Shown: piece after piece, positions 46,389 through 56,356 of the stretch
Numbering within the stretch: the first letter of the stretch is position 1
Layout: every line of letters begins with the position of its first letter
From: Bacteroidota bacterium
GTDB taxonomy: Bacteria > Bacteroidota > Bacteroidia > AKYH767-A > OLB10
Assembly (NCBI GenBank): GCA_016713445.1
Contig: JADJPB010000017.1
Coordinates: 46,617 to 110,616 of the forward strand
Length of the DNA: 64,000 nt
Reading direction: 5' to 3'
The notes under the pieces: generated by a model
Databases searched by the model: none
The model's input: the letters and a program-made list of their open reading frames with translations, nothing else
Told to the model about the DNA's origin: nothing
Made by a program: the position numbers and the translations under genes

Positions 46389-48053
46389 ATGTGTGGCATC
46401 GTAGCAGTATTTGATATCAAGAACAACAGTACCGAATTGCGTCCTCAGGTGTTGGAGATGGCGAAAAAAATTCGTCATCGTGGTCCCGATTGGTCGGGGA
46501 TGTATAGCAACGATCACGTGATCATGGCTCATGAACGTTTAGCTATTGTGGATCCATCTAGCGGGAAACAACCTTTGTATAGTGAAGATAAAAAAATTGT
46601 TCTTGCCGTGAATGGTGAAATCTATAATCACATGGAGTTGCGTGCTGGATTTCCGAATTATAAATTTTTAACGGCTTCCGATTGTGAAGTGATCATCGCT
46701 TTATATCGAGCAAAAGGTCCGACTTTTATTGAAGAGTTGAATGGTATTTTTGCTTTTGCTTTGTATGACGAAGAAAAAAACACGTATCTTATTGCTCGCG
46801 ATCATATGGGTATTATTCCCTTGTATATGGGATGGGATAAGTTCGGACATTTTTATGTTGCCTCCGAGTTGAAAGCGCTAGAAACAATTTGCAATCGAAT
46901 TGAAGAATTTTTACCCGGACATTATTTATACAGTGAAGAAGGTACCACACCAGTACAATGGTATCAACGTGAATGGAATGATTACGAAAATGTAAAAAAT
47001 AATACAAGTGATATCGATGCATTGAAATTAGCATTGGAACAAGCCGTACATCGTCAACTGATGTGTGATGTGCCTTACGGTGTGTTATTGTCGGGTGGAT
47101 TGGATTCATCCATTATCTCTGCCATCACAAAAAAATATGCTGCTAAACGAATTGAAAGTAAGGATACACAAATGGCGTGGTATCCGCAATTGCATTCTTT
47201 CGCTGTAGGATTAGAAGGCTCGCCCGATTTAGCTGCTGCACAAAAAGTAGCGGATCATATCGGTTCCATACATCACGAAATACATTTTACCATTCAAGAA
47301 GGATTAGATGCCATTCGAGATGTTATTTATCATTTAGAAACGTATGATGTGACAACCATTCGCGCATCAACACCTATGTATCTTTTAGGAAGAGTGATTA
47401 AGTCGATGGGAATAAAAATGGTATTATCAGGAGAAGGCGCCGACGAAATTTTTGGTGGTTACCTCTATTTTCACAAAGCCCCCAATGCACAAGCCTTCCA
47501 CGAAGAAACTGTGCGTAAATTAGGAAAGTTGCATTTGTATGATTGCCTAAGAGCGAATAAGTCTTTAGCAGCGTGGGGTGTTGAAGGACGTGTGCCTTTT
47601 CTCGACAAAGAATTTATGGATGTTGCGATGCGATTAAATCCAGAAGATAAAATGGCGAAAGATGGGAAGATGGAAAAATTTATTTTAAGAAAAGCGTTTG
47701 AAGATCTATTACCCCAAAGCATCGCATGGAGACAAAAAGAACAATTTAGTGATGGTGTAGGCTACGGATGGATTGACACATTGAAAAAAGTGGCGAATGA
47801 AAAAATTAGCGACGATGAATTAGCGAAGGCAAAATTCCGTTTTCCAGTACACCCTCCCATGTCGAAAGAAGAGTATCATTACCGAAGTATTTTTTCTGAA
47901 CATTTCCCAAGCGAAACGGCTGCATCTTGTGTTCCCTCGGTTAAGTCAGTAGCGTGTAGTACACCCGAAGCTTTAGCATGGGATCCTGCATTTCAAAATA
48001 TGAATGATCCTAGCGGAAGAGCCGTGAAGAGTGTTCATAATAGTGGGTATTAA
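46389..48053 (+). CDS. asnB: Asparagine synthetase B (glutamine-hydrolysing)
   Basis: A 554-residue enzyme making asparagine from aspartate, ATP and glutamine. The start MCGIVAVF leaves Cys2 as the glutaminase nucleophile after Met removal. IRHRGPDWSGMYSNDHVIMAHERLAIVDP is the N-terminal glutaminase domain. The synthetase domain has the PP-loop LLSGGLDSSIISAI (~residue 233) and LSGEGADEIFGGYLYF. Length matches the E. coli enzyme. Monocistronic. Confidence 0.95.
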   Translation: MCGIVAVFDIKNNSTELRPQVLEMAKKIRHRGPDWSGMYSNDHVIMAHERLAIVDPSSGKQPLYSEDKKIVLAVNGEIYNHMELRAGFPNYKFLTASDCEVIIALYRAKGPTFIEELNGIFAFALYDEEKNTYLIARDHMGIIPLYMGWDKFGHFYVASELKALETICNRIEEFLPGHYLYSEEGTTPVQWYQREWNDYENVKNNTSDIDALKLALEQAVHRQLMCDVPYGVLLSGGLDSSIISAITKKYAAKRIESKDTQMAWYPQLHSFAVGLEGSPDLAAAQKVADHIGSIHHEIHFTIQEGLDAIRDVIYHLETYDVTTIRASTPMYLLGRVIKSMGIKMVLSGEGADEIFGGYLYFHKAPNAQAFHEETVRKLGKLHLYDCLRANKSLAAWGVEGRVPFLDKEFMDVAMRLNPEDKMAKDGKMEKFILRKAFEDLLPQSIAWRQKEQFSDGVGYGWIDTLKKVANEKISDDELAKAKFRFPVHPPMSKEEYHYRSIFSEHFPSETAASCVPSVKSVACSTPEALAWDPAFQNMNDPSGRAVKSVHNSGY

Positions 48054-48441
48054 GGCAGAAATCTACTTTTATTTCTATAATTCATAATCTTTGCCTTGGT
48101 GGCAATCGTTAAAATACCCATGTAAAGGAAGTCTCTTCAGGATTTGGTATCAACGCAAGAACATTTTTCAATGTATAGAATCAGTAGTTAATGTGTGAAT
48201 CATGTAACTTTTACTGGAAATTTTGTAATGATTTCTCATTGAACCTAGTTTATTTTTGATCTATCAAAATCCAACGGAAGTCGGTTTAAAATCTTTATGA
48301 AGGAAGTAAGTTTAAACTATTCAAATTGATGAATCCAATTTGCAATTTCTAGATCGATTTTTGTAGTTGTAACAAGTACAGAGAATTAATAAAGTATTAT
48401 GTTAATGGAAGTTTAAACAGGAAACCTTTATCTTAAAATAT
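48054..48441. other. Intergenic spacer upstream of the DUF748 gene
   Basis: No gene supported. A ~42-base element from 48194 (TGTGAATCATGTAACTT ... TTTTGTAATG) is similar to one at 50910-50950 upstream of the permease gene of the same cluster. The words GGAAGTAAGTTTAAAC and GGAAGTTTAAACAGG also recur between 48300 and 48422. This may be a promoter region. Confidence 0.45.
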
Positions 48442-50787
48442 TTGAGAACGAAAAGTAATTTTAAAAAAGTATTAATTCGCACAGTAGTGGTTTTAATTAG
48501 TATTCCATTCTTCGTTATTTTATTTATCTCGCCAATAACAAAGTATCTGATTCAAAAATATGATTTGCAGTATACAGGACGTCAAATAGAGACGGATTGG
48601 GCTTATGTAAATCCATTTACAGGATTTATTCATCTAAATGGCATTAAGATGCTTGAAATGAAAAGTGATAGTGTTTTCTTTTCTGCGGAAGGAATGAGCT
48701 TAAATATATCCATGCATAAATTGTTTTCTAAAACCTATGAGATTACACAATTGGATTTAGACCAACCTCGATTTTCGATTATACAAGAGAAGAAGATATT
48801 AAACTTTAGCGATCTGATAGAAAAATTTACACCGAAGGAGCCTCGTGATACTTCAAAAGCCCCCGTTAAATTTAATGTGCTTGATATTAATTTGAAAGAT
48901 GGGAAAGTTTATTTTAGAGATAAATTAATTCCGATTAATTACTTTGTTCAGAATGTTAATATTCACAGTCCAGGAATTAAATGGGATTCAGATTCAATCG
49001 CCACTGAATTTTCTTTTGAATCGGGAATGGGCTCAGGTCGAATGCAAGGGGAATTTGCTATAAATACGAGTAGCAAAGACTATAGAATGGCGGTGGTCGT
49101 TACAAAGTTTGATTTGAATATTATAGAACAATACCTCAAAGATTTAACAAACTACGGAACTTTTTCTGCCTTTCTTGATGCCGATTTGAAGTCGTCTGGT
49201 ACATTCAAAAAAGTAGAAAATGTAACTACTTCAGGGAGTATTGTTATTTCTGATTTTCATTTCGGAAAAACCCCAAAAGAGGATTATGCTTCTTTCGAGA
49301 AATTGGCTATTGCAATTAACGTGATTAGCCCTAAGCTAAAAAAATTCCATTATGATTCCATCTCTCTAACTAAACCATATTTTAAATATGAAAAGTATGA
49401 TTATTTAGATAACCTTCAAACTATTTTCGGGCAAAATGGATCGAACTTAAAAGAAGCTGATAATTCAGAAGCGCAATTTAATTTGATCATTGAAATTGCG
49501 GATTATATCAGAGAGTTATCAAAGAATTTTTTTAGAAGTCATTATAGAGTAAATAGGTTTGCTATTTATGATGGTAATATAAAATATAATGATTTCTCTA
49601 CTGCAGAGAAATTTTCTATTGGGATGAATCCGTTAACAATTCTTGCTGATTCGATTGATAAGGATAATATAAGGGTTCGTGTAAAATTGCTTACTGGAAT
49701 AAAGCCATACGGAAGTGGTTCCGTATATTTAAGTATCAACCCGAAAGACAGTAGTGATTTTGATCTTAATTACCATTTGCAAAATATTCCGGTCACGATG
49801 TTTAATCCCTATGTTATTTCTCAAACCTCATTTCCATTTGATAGGGGTAGCGTAGAGCTAAAAGGTGATTGGCGAGTTCGAAATGCTGAGATTAAAAGTG
49901 ATAACCATCTGATCATAGTAGATCCTCGAATCACACAGAGAATAAAAAATAAAGATGTGAAATGGTTGCCTATGAGATTAATTATGGCTTTTGTTCGTGA
50001 ACGAGGTAATGTTATTGACTACGAAGTACCCATCTCGGGGAATTTGAATGATCCGAAATTTCATTTTCGTGATGTAATCGTGGATGTTGTCAAGAATATA
50101 TTTGTTAAGCCAGCAACTACATCCTACCGAATGCAAGTAAAGAATATTGAGATTGAGATAGAAAAATCACTGACTTTAACTTGGGACATGAGAAATAGTA
50201 CGCTTAATGATAAGCAAGAGAAGTTTGTAGAGCGTATGGCTGAATTTTTAGAAAAGACACCCAATGCATCTATTTCAATAGTTCCGGAGTTTTATTCAAT
50301 AAAGGAGAAGGAATATATCTTATTCTTTGAGGCGAAGAAGAAGTATTATTTACTGACAAATAAAATTAAGGAGCAGTCATTAAGTGAAACCGATATTAAA
50401 AAAATTGATAAAATGTCTGTCAAGGATGCTCAATTCGTCCAGCATTTAAATAATGTGCTAAAAGATACAATGATTTTTACAATTCAAGAGAAGTGCAGTT
50501 CATATATTGGTTCCTCCGTTGTAGATTCTGAGTTTAAAAAACTAAATGAAAACAGAAAGAACATATTTATAAACTATTTTAAAAAGGAGAATGTAGAGAG
50601 CAGAGTAAAAATTGCCACCGCAAATACCGTTATACCATTCAATGGATTTTCATTTTACAAAATTGAATATAAAGGGGAACTTCCTAAATCACTTTTGAAT
50701 GCATATAATGATATGAACCAGTTGAATAATAAGGCGCCACGACGTAAATACAAGAATGTACGTCTGAAAAATAAAGAGTTATTATAG
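48442..50787 (+). CDS. DUF748/AsmA-like envelope protein
   Basis: A 781-residue protein with one N-terminal membrane helix (VLIRTVVVLISIPFFVILFI), then a long beta-rich body. FNVLDINLKDGKVYFRDKLI, QNVNIHSPGIKWDSDSI and FLDADLKSSGTFKKVENVTT are the DUF748 and AsmA-type repeats that form a hydrophobic groove in related bridge-like lipid transfer proteins. The C-terminal ~170 residues (LEKTPNASISIVPEFYSIKE) are helical. The frame begins with TTG at 48442. It opens a run of same-strand envelope genes that includes an MCE transporter, so lipid transport is a reasonable inference. Confidence 0.8.
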   Translation: MRTKSNFKKVLIRTVVVLISIPFFVILFISPITKYLIQKYDLQYTGRQIETDWAYVNPFTGFIHLNGIKMLEMKSDSVFFSAEGMSLNISMHKLFSKTYEITQLDLDQPRFSIIQEKKILNFSDLIEKFTPKEPRDTSKAPVKFNVLDINLKDGKVYFRDKLIPINYFVQNVNIHSPGIKWDSDSIATEFSFESGMGSGRMQGEFAINTSSKDYRMAVVVTKFDLNIIEQYLKDLTNYGTFSAFLDADLKSSGTFKKVENVTTSGSIVISDFHFGKTPKEDYASFEKLAIAINVISPKLKKFHYDSISLTKPYFKYEKYDYLDNLQTIFGQNGSNLKEADNSEAQFNLIIEIADYIRELSKNFFRSHYRVNRFAIYDGNIKYNDFSTAEKFSIGMNPLTILADSIDKDNIRVRVKLLTGIKPYGSGSVYLSINPKDSSDFDLNYHLQNIPVTMFNPYVISQTSFPFDRGSVELKGDWRVRNAEIKSDNHLIIVDPRITQRIKNKDVKWLPMRLIMAFVRERGNVIDYEVPISGNLNDPKFHFRDVIVDVVKNIFVKPATTSYRMQVKNIEIEIEKSLTLTWDMRNSTLNDKQEKFVERMAEFLEKTPNASISIVPEFYSIKEKEYILFFEAKKKYYLLTNKIKEQSLSETDIKKIDKMSVKDAQFVQHLNNVLKDTMIFTIQEKCSSYIGSSVVDSEFKKLNENRKNIFINYFKKENVESRVKIATANTVIPFNGFSFYKIEYKGELPKSLLNAYNDMNQLNNKAPRRKYKNVRLKNKELL

Positions 50788-51170
50788 GTTTTTGAACGGT
50801 TTGAAGTTAAGTAAGTAAGTAAGTTAGAAGTATACTTTATTTAATGAATTTTAATACATATTTATATAATTTAATAGATAGATAAATGAATTCTTGATTT
50901 TTCAAAATATGTGAATAATGTAAGTTATTACTAAAATTATGTAACATTTTTAGGGCCTTGGATACCTTACTTTATACTATGAAAATGTACCTGATATATT
51001 CATTTTCACTCAAGACTTATAGAAACAGCTTTTAACTGTTGGTTCCACTAAGTCTTGTAAGTATTTTGACCAGAATGAAAGATGTGGAGGGCTGCTTTTT
51101 TTTGCAATAAGGGCAGATTATGGTGCGTTAATTCTAAAAATGATTATTGTCTTGCTAGATTCAAGATATT
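50788..51170. other. Intergenic spacer upstream of the permease gene with hairpin
   Basis: No gene supported. Begins with an AAGT tetranucleotide repeat (50806-50826). The element at 50910-50950 resembles the one at 48194. CAAGACTTA (51011-51019) pairs with TAAGTCTTG (51049-51057), and inside it AACAG (51024-51028) pairs with CTGTT (51036-51040), giving a two-tier hairpin. A T run follows 40 bases later. Confidence 0.5.
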
Positions 51171-52009
51171 ATGAAAAAATTTAATTCAGTGATTGGAGTA
51201 AAAGAGTTTACTACCAAACAATCTATAAAACTTACTGAGAAAAGTATTAGTCAAAAGAATAATGCTAATCGTTTTTTACTAATTTGTCTGATGTTTATTT
51301 ATTTATTGTAAATATATTCAAGGAAACGTTTTCTCGTGATTTTGAATTCAAAGAGTTTTTTAACCAGTGTTTCCAAATGGGATTAAAGTCACTGCCATTG
51401 GTTTCAATTACCGGAGCCATCATGGGGCTGGTACTTACCATACAATCTCGACCTGTTCTTGTCGATTTTGGTGCCGTAACGATGTTGCCTGGAATGGTAA
51501 CAATTTCTTTGATTAGAGAAATGGGGCCCGTGATAACAGCATTGATCTGCGCCGGAAAGATTGGTTCGGGAATAGGTGCTGAACTGGGATCAATGAAAGT
51601 TACAGAACAAATCGATGCGATGGAGGTTTCGTCTACTAATCCGATTCGATTTTTAATTGTAACTCGTGTATTGGCTGCTACCCTTATGATTCCATTGCTG
51701 ATTTTGTACGCGGATGCTTTAGGGATTTTAGGAAGTTGGGCAGGGGTAAATCTCAAAGGAGATGTTTCTTTTGTTTTGTTTTTTTCTCAAGCGTTTGGTC
51801 AAGTAGAGTTTATAGATTTTCTCCCGGCCGTGATTAAATCATACATGTTTGGTGCGGTCATCGGTTTGGTAGGATGTTATAAAGGATATAATGCAGGACG
51901 AGGAACGGAGAGTGTGGGTCTTGCAGCAAATTCTGCAGTTGTTATGTCTTCGTTATTGGTAATTGTTGTAGATGTGATCGCAGTGCAAATTACGGATATG
52001 TTGATATAA
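51171..52009 (+). CDS. mlaE: MCE/Mla-type ABC transporter permease (frameshifted at N-terminus)
   Basis: The conserved permease body starts at 51284. Upstream, ATG 51171 opens MKKFNSVIGVKEFTTKQ, and adding one T to the T6 run at 51273-51278 joins it to FFTNLSDVYLFIVNIFKETF, giving a normal-length ~278-residue protein. The body carries the MlaE hallmarks: VSITGAIMGLVLTIQSRPVL, LIREMGPVITALICAGKIGS, GIGAELGSMKVTEQIDAMEV. About five membrane helices. With the next two genes it forms an inner-membrane phospholipid transporter. Confidence 0.92.
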
Positions 52010-52044
52010 ATAAATTTATAATTATAAAGTGTAGAAAAGTAATA

Positions 52045-52785
52045 ATGGAACAACAGGTTAAAACTGTAATAGAAATAAATAATCTGAGAAAATCTTTTGG
52101 TAAGCAAGAGGTGTTGAAAGATTTGAGCCTGAAACTTTATGATAATGAAAATTTGGTTGTGTTAGGAAAGTCAGGGACAGGAAAGTCTGTTTTAATTAAA
52201 TGTATTGTTAGTTTATTGAGTTCTGATGAAGGAACTATAAATGTACTCGGTAAGGACGTGTTAACCTTAAGCAAGAAGGAGCTGAGTAAGATGCGAGAAA
52301 AAATTGGTTTTCTATTTCAAAGCGGAGCGCTGTATGATTCGATGACTGTTAAACAAAATTTGGAGTTTCCATTAAAGCGAATCAAAAAGAATCTTACTCA
52401 AAAAGAAAGAGATGAGAAAATTGAAGAAGTCTTAGAGAATGTTGGATTGGCAGATGCATTGCATAAGATGCCATCTCAACTTTCAGGTGGAATGCGGAAA
52501 AGAATAAGTTTGGCGAGAACCATTGTGGTGGATCCTATTATTATGTTGTATGATGAGCCCACCACAGGACTTGATCCTGTAACATCAGATGAGATAAGCT
52601 CACTTATTCTGGACGTTAAAAAAAAGTATAAGACCGCATCAATCATCATTACACATGATATAAAATGTGCGGTAAGAACAGCCGATCGAATTATCATGTT
52701 AGCAGAAGGAGAAGTTTATATGGAAGGGAAAACAGAAGATTTCGAAAAGTCATCAGATCCAGAAATTTCTTCGTTCTTTAAGTAA
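52045..52785 (+). CDS. mlaF: MCE/Mla-type ABC transporter ATP-binding protein
   Basis: A 246-residue ATPase. Walker A is VVLGKSGTGKSVLIKC (~residue 37-52), the Q-loop is FLFQSGALYDSMTV, the signature is LSGGMRKRISLARTIV and Walker B is IIMLYDEPTTGLDP, followed by an H-loop (IIITHDIKC). The FQSGALYDSMTV Q-loop wording is typical of the MlaF subgroup. It lies 36 bases after the permease gene and 92 bases before the MCE protein. Confidence 0.93.
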   Translation: MEQQVKTVIEINNLRKSFGKQEVLKDLSLKLYDNENLVVLGKSGTGKSVLIKCIVSLLSSDEGTINVLGKDVLTLSKKELSKMREKIGFLFQSGALYDSMTVKQNLEFPLKRIKKNLTQKERDEKIEEVLENVGLADALHKMPSQLSGGMRKRISLARTIVVDPIIMLYDEPTTGLDPVTSDEISSLILDVKKKYKTASIIITHDIKCAVRTADRIIMLAEGEVYMEGKTEDFEKSSDPEISSFFK

Positions 52786-52876
52786 AAACTAATTGATAAA
52801 GTAGCGAATGAACGGTCTACACAAATTAATTATTTGAGTGAATAGATTATTTAATACAATTATAGCTTATTGTTAA

Positions 52877-53617
52877 ATGGATACACACACAGAAAAGTAT
52901 AAAATTCGATTAGGAATGTTCATCGCAGGTGGATTAGCGCTTTTTATTGGTGCTATTTTTATCATTGGAAAGCAAAAGAATCTTTTCGATCCTGTGTTCA
53001 AGCTCAACACAACATTTTATAATGTTAGTGGTTTGCAAGTAGGTAATAATGTTCGCTTCACGGGTATTAATGTAGGTACGGTGGACAACATTACAATTAT
53101 TAATGATTCTACGGTTCGAGTAGATATGTTAATTAAGAGTGATGTCAAGCAATTTATTAAATCGGACTGTGAGGTCACAATTGGTTCAGAAGGATTAATT
53201 GGAGATAAACTAGTTGTTATAACACAAGGTAATTCTAGTTCCCCTTTGGCAAAAGAAGGTCAACATCTTTATTCAACGGAGCCCGTGGAGACAGATGCGA
53301 TCATGGCTAGTTTGCAAGTAACTGCAGAAGATGCCGAAGTGATTTCTCAGGAGTTTGCCGAAATTATGGTTAAAGTGAATAGTGGAGAAGGTACACTAGG
53401 AAGATTGATCCAAGACTCAACCATTGCTGAAAATTTGAATCAAACAATCGTAAATCTAAAAAGAAGTAGTAAAGGATTAGATGAGAATATGGAGGCGGCT
53501 AAGCATAATATTTTGTTGAAAGGGTATTTTAATAAGAAGAAAAGGGCAGCAGAAAAAAAGAGAGAGGAAGAGGAAAGAAAAAAACTTGAAGAGCAAAAAC
53601 GAAAGGAGTCTAAGTAG
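52877..53617 (+). CDS. mlaD: MCE-domain substrate-binding protein of the Mla-type transporter
   Basis: A 246-residue protein: N-terminal membrane helix (LGMFIAGGLALFIGAIFII), then one MCE domain (~residues 40-120) with FYNVSGLQVGNNVRFTGINV and GSEGLIGDKLVVI. A helical stretch follows, and the tail is highly charged (KKKRAAEKKREEEERKKLEEQ), probably a coiled coil. MlaD-type proteins form hexameric rings that pass lipids across the periplasm. Third gene of the permease-ATPase-MCE set. Confidence 0.9.
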   Translation: MDTHTEKYKIRLGMFIAGGLALFIGAIFIIGKQKNLFDPVFKLNTTFYNVSGLQVGNNVRFTGINVGTVDNITIINDSTVRVDMLIKSDVKQFIKSDCEVTIGSEGLIGDKLVVITQGNSSSPLAKEGQHLYSTEPVETDAIMASLQVTAEDAEVISQEFAEIMVKVNSGEGTLGRLIQDSTIAENLNQTIVNLKRSSKGLDENMEAAKHNILLKGYFNKKKRAAEKKREEEERKKLEEQKRKESK

Positions 53618-53637
53618 AATAGTTTAATATTAAAATT

Positions 53638-54465
53638 ATGAAAAATGTGAAATCAAGAGGTAACGATCTTTATATAAATGTGAATGATATTAAAGTTTGT
53701 TATGATGACCACGGCAAGGGAGAAACTCCCATCATATTCATTCATGGATTTCCTTTTGATAAATTAATGTGGCAGAAACAACTTGATTTATTCGGGAAGA
53801 ACCATCGAGTGATTGCATACGATATTCGTGGTTTTGGTAAATCAACTTTAGGAAGCGCTCAAGGGAGTATCAATTTATTTGCTGATGATTTAGTAAATTT
53901 TATGGATGGCTTGAAAATTACAAAGGCTATCGTTTGCGGATTGTCGATGGGAGGATATATTTTATTAAATGCTATAATTAGATATCCTCAACGATTCGAT
54001 GCAATCATACTAAGCGAAACACAATGCATTGCAGATTCGTTTGAAGCAAAAGAAAAGAGAAAGAAAGCGATTTCACAAATTGTAGCAGGAAAAATAAATG
54101 ATTTTGCTTTGGGATTTATTGCAAATATTTTTTCAGATGAAACTAAGAAAACAAAAGGAGATGTTGTAGAGAAAATAAAAAGTACAATAATCTCCACACG
54201 AACAGAAGCGGTGACAGCAACATTAATTATATTATCCGAACGGGAAGATTTATGTTCTTCTATTTCGCAAATTGAAGTTCCTACTTTAATTATATGTGGG
54301 GAAAAGGATGTTGTTACTCCCGTTGAACAAGCTGAGTTTTTATTTGAAACCATTCCAAATTCTCAACTTAAAATTATTGAAAATGCTGGGCATATGTCAA
54401 ACCTTGAAAAACCGGATGAGTTTAATTTGCATTTAGTTAAATTTATTGCTGGTATCACGAAATGA
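53638..54465 (+). CDS. Alpha/beta hydrolase
   Basis: A 275-residue serine hydrolase. The oxyanion loop is FIHGFPFDKLMWQKQL, the nucleophile elbow is VCGLSMGGYILLNAI (Ser ~ residue 103), and the acid and His lie in IICGEKDVVTPVEQAE and IENAGHMSNLEKPDEF. No signal peptide, so cytoplasmic. The substrate cannot be inferred from sequence; its place between the MCE gene and the Omp85-like gene (20 and 9 bases away) suggests a lipid- or envelope-related ester. Confidence 0.87.
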   Translation: MKNVKSRGNDLYINVNDIKVCYDDHGKGETPIIFIHGFPFDKLMWQKQLDLFGKNHRVIAYDIRGFGKSTLGSAQGSINLFADDLVNFMDGLKITKAIVCGLSMGGYILLNAIIRYPQRFDAIILSETQCIADSFEAKEKRKKAISQIVAGKINDFALGFIANIFSDETKKTKGDVVEKIKSTIISTRTEAVTATLIILSEREDLCSSISQIEVPTLIICGEKDVVTPVEQAEFLFETIPNSQLKIIENAGHMSNLEKPDEFNLHLVKFIAGITK

Positions 54466-54474
54466 TAAACCTCT

Positions 54475-56309
54475 ATGTTACGTCAAATGATATTAATTTT
54501 TGTTATCTCTTTATGTGCAGAAGAGTTGTTATTGGCGCAACAATCACCAACCCCAAAGGATTCATCAAATTTATATGAGAATATTCATTCGTATTCAAGA
54601 AGAAGTAAGTTCACTAAATTCATTTATCGAATCATTTTCCGACCTATTAAATCAGGTTTGCCAAAGAAAAGCACTTCAAAGAAAAGTAAGAAGAAATTAG
54701 TTCAGAAACCGTATAGTAGGTATGAAGGGAAAATTATAAGAAAAATAAACATTGAAACGTTGGACCCTTTTGGATATACCGTTGCGGATACGATTTTCGC
54801 ATCTCAAAATAAATTATCGAAATTTGGAAATAGATTGCATGTAAAATCACAACGTATAACGATTCGTAATCTTTTAATTATTCATCAAGGCGACATTTTC
54901 GATTCGTTGTTAGTAAAAGAATCAGAAAGATTGGTTAGGAGTCAAAGCTATATCCGTGATGTATTATTTTTTGTGAGCTCCGTTTCTAAAAATTCGGATT
55001 CTGTAGATATCTATATTAGATCATTGGATAGATGGAGTATTACTCCAAAATTTTCTGCTTCTAATTCACGTGCAACACTCCAGTTGAATGAAAGAAATTT
55101 GTTGGGTATTGGCCATGAACTTAAAAATTCATATTCTTGGTATTATACTCGTGGAGAAGATGCATACAATGCGAGCTATTATATTCCGAATATTCGAAAT
55201 ACTTATGTAAATTCCACCGTACGATATGGAACGGATGAATTTAGAAATTTCTAAAAAGTGTTCAAGTCGACCGCCCATTTTACTCTCCCTTTGCAAGATG
55301 GGCTTCAGGTGTAATTTTTACTCAACAGTTACGTAAGGATTCCTTCTTGATTAACGATTCTGTATTTGTTAAGCAAAATTACAAGTTGAATGCGCAAGAT
55401 TATTGGATGGGTCATTCTATGCAAATATTTAAAGGAAATTCAGAAACCAATCGAACGACTAATTTTATTTCTGCTGTACGATTTTCTCGTACTCATTATG
55501 TTCAAAAACCACCGGGAGTTATTGACACTTCAAGAGCTTATGTGGATGAATTGTTTTATTTAGGTAGCATTGCTATCAATACAAGAAAATATATTCAGGA
55601 TAAATTTGTATTCACCTTTGGTGTTACAGAGGATGTACCCATTGGAAAGGTTTATGCACTTACTGGTGGTTATCAAATAAGGGATAATTTAGGGCGTGTA
55701 TATTTAGGAACGCGTGTATCAATGGGTAATTATTATTCATGGGGTTACCTTAGTGCAAATTTTGAGTATTGTACTTTTGTGCGTAATTCAAGTTTAGAGC
55801 AAGGAATTGCTTCAATGAACTTTATTTTTTTCACGGAATTATTAGAGGTGGGAAAGTGGAAAATAAGACAATTTATTAATCCACAAATCTCTGTTGGTTT
55901 AAATCGTTTTTCAACCGATAGCCTGACAATTAATGATGATGTTGGAATAGATGGATTCGATAGTGAAATCTCAGGTACAAAACGTATATTGGTGAAATTT
56001 CAAACGCAAACTTATGCCCCATGGGACTTACTTGGATTTCGTTTTGGACCTTATTTGATTTATTCGATGGGAATGTTGGCGAATGAAAAATCTGACTTTA
56101 AAAATAGTCGACTTTATTCGCAAATTGGATTAGGTTTATTAATTAAAAACGATAATTTAGTATTTAATACCTTTCAGTTCTCTGTAGCATTTTATCCATT
56201 GATTCCAGCTGATCAATATAATGTATTTAAAGTTAATTCGATTAAAACAGGGGACTTTGGTTTTAGAAATTTTGAAGTAAATAAACCTTATGTGCAGGAA
56301 TTTAGGTAG
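54475..56309 (+). CDS. Omp85/BamA-like outer-membrane protein with POTRA domain (frameshifted)
   Basis: Two frames join to ~611 residues. Adding one T to the T3 run at 55248-55250 replaces the stop at 55252 by RNFLKSVQVDRPFYSPFARW and leads into the second frame. A signal peptide (LIFVISLCAEELLLAQ) is followed by a POTRA-like segment (GKIIRKINIETLDPFGY ... VRSQSYIRDVLFFV), then beta-strand-rich sequence (QLNERNLLGIGHELKNSYSW to the end). This resembles BamA/TamA-type barrels found as extra copies in Bacteroidota. It could be the outer-membrane end of a lipid or protein export path with the neighbouring MCE system; that is inference. Confidence 0.8.
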
Positions 56310-56356
56310 AAAAGTAGAATGAAAAGTATTGTGAAAAGTATAATGAAATTAAAGAA

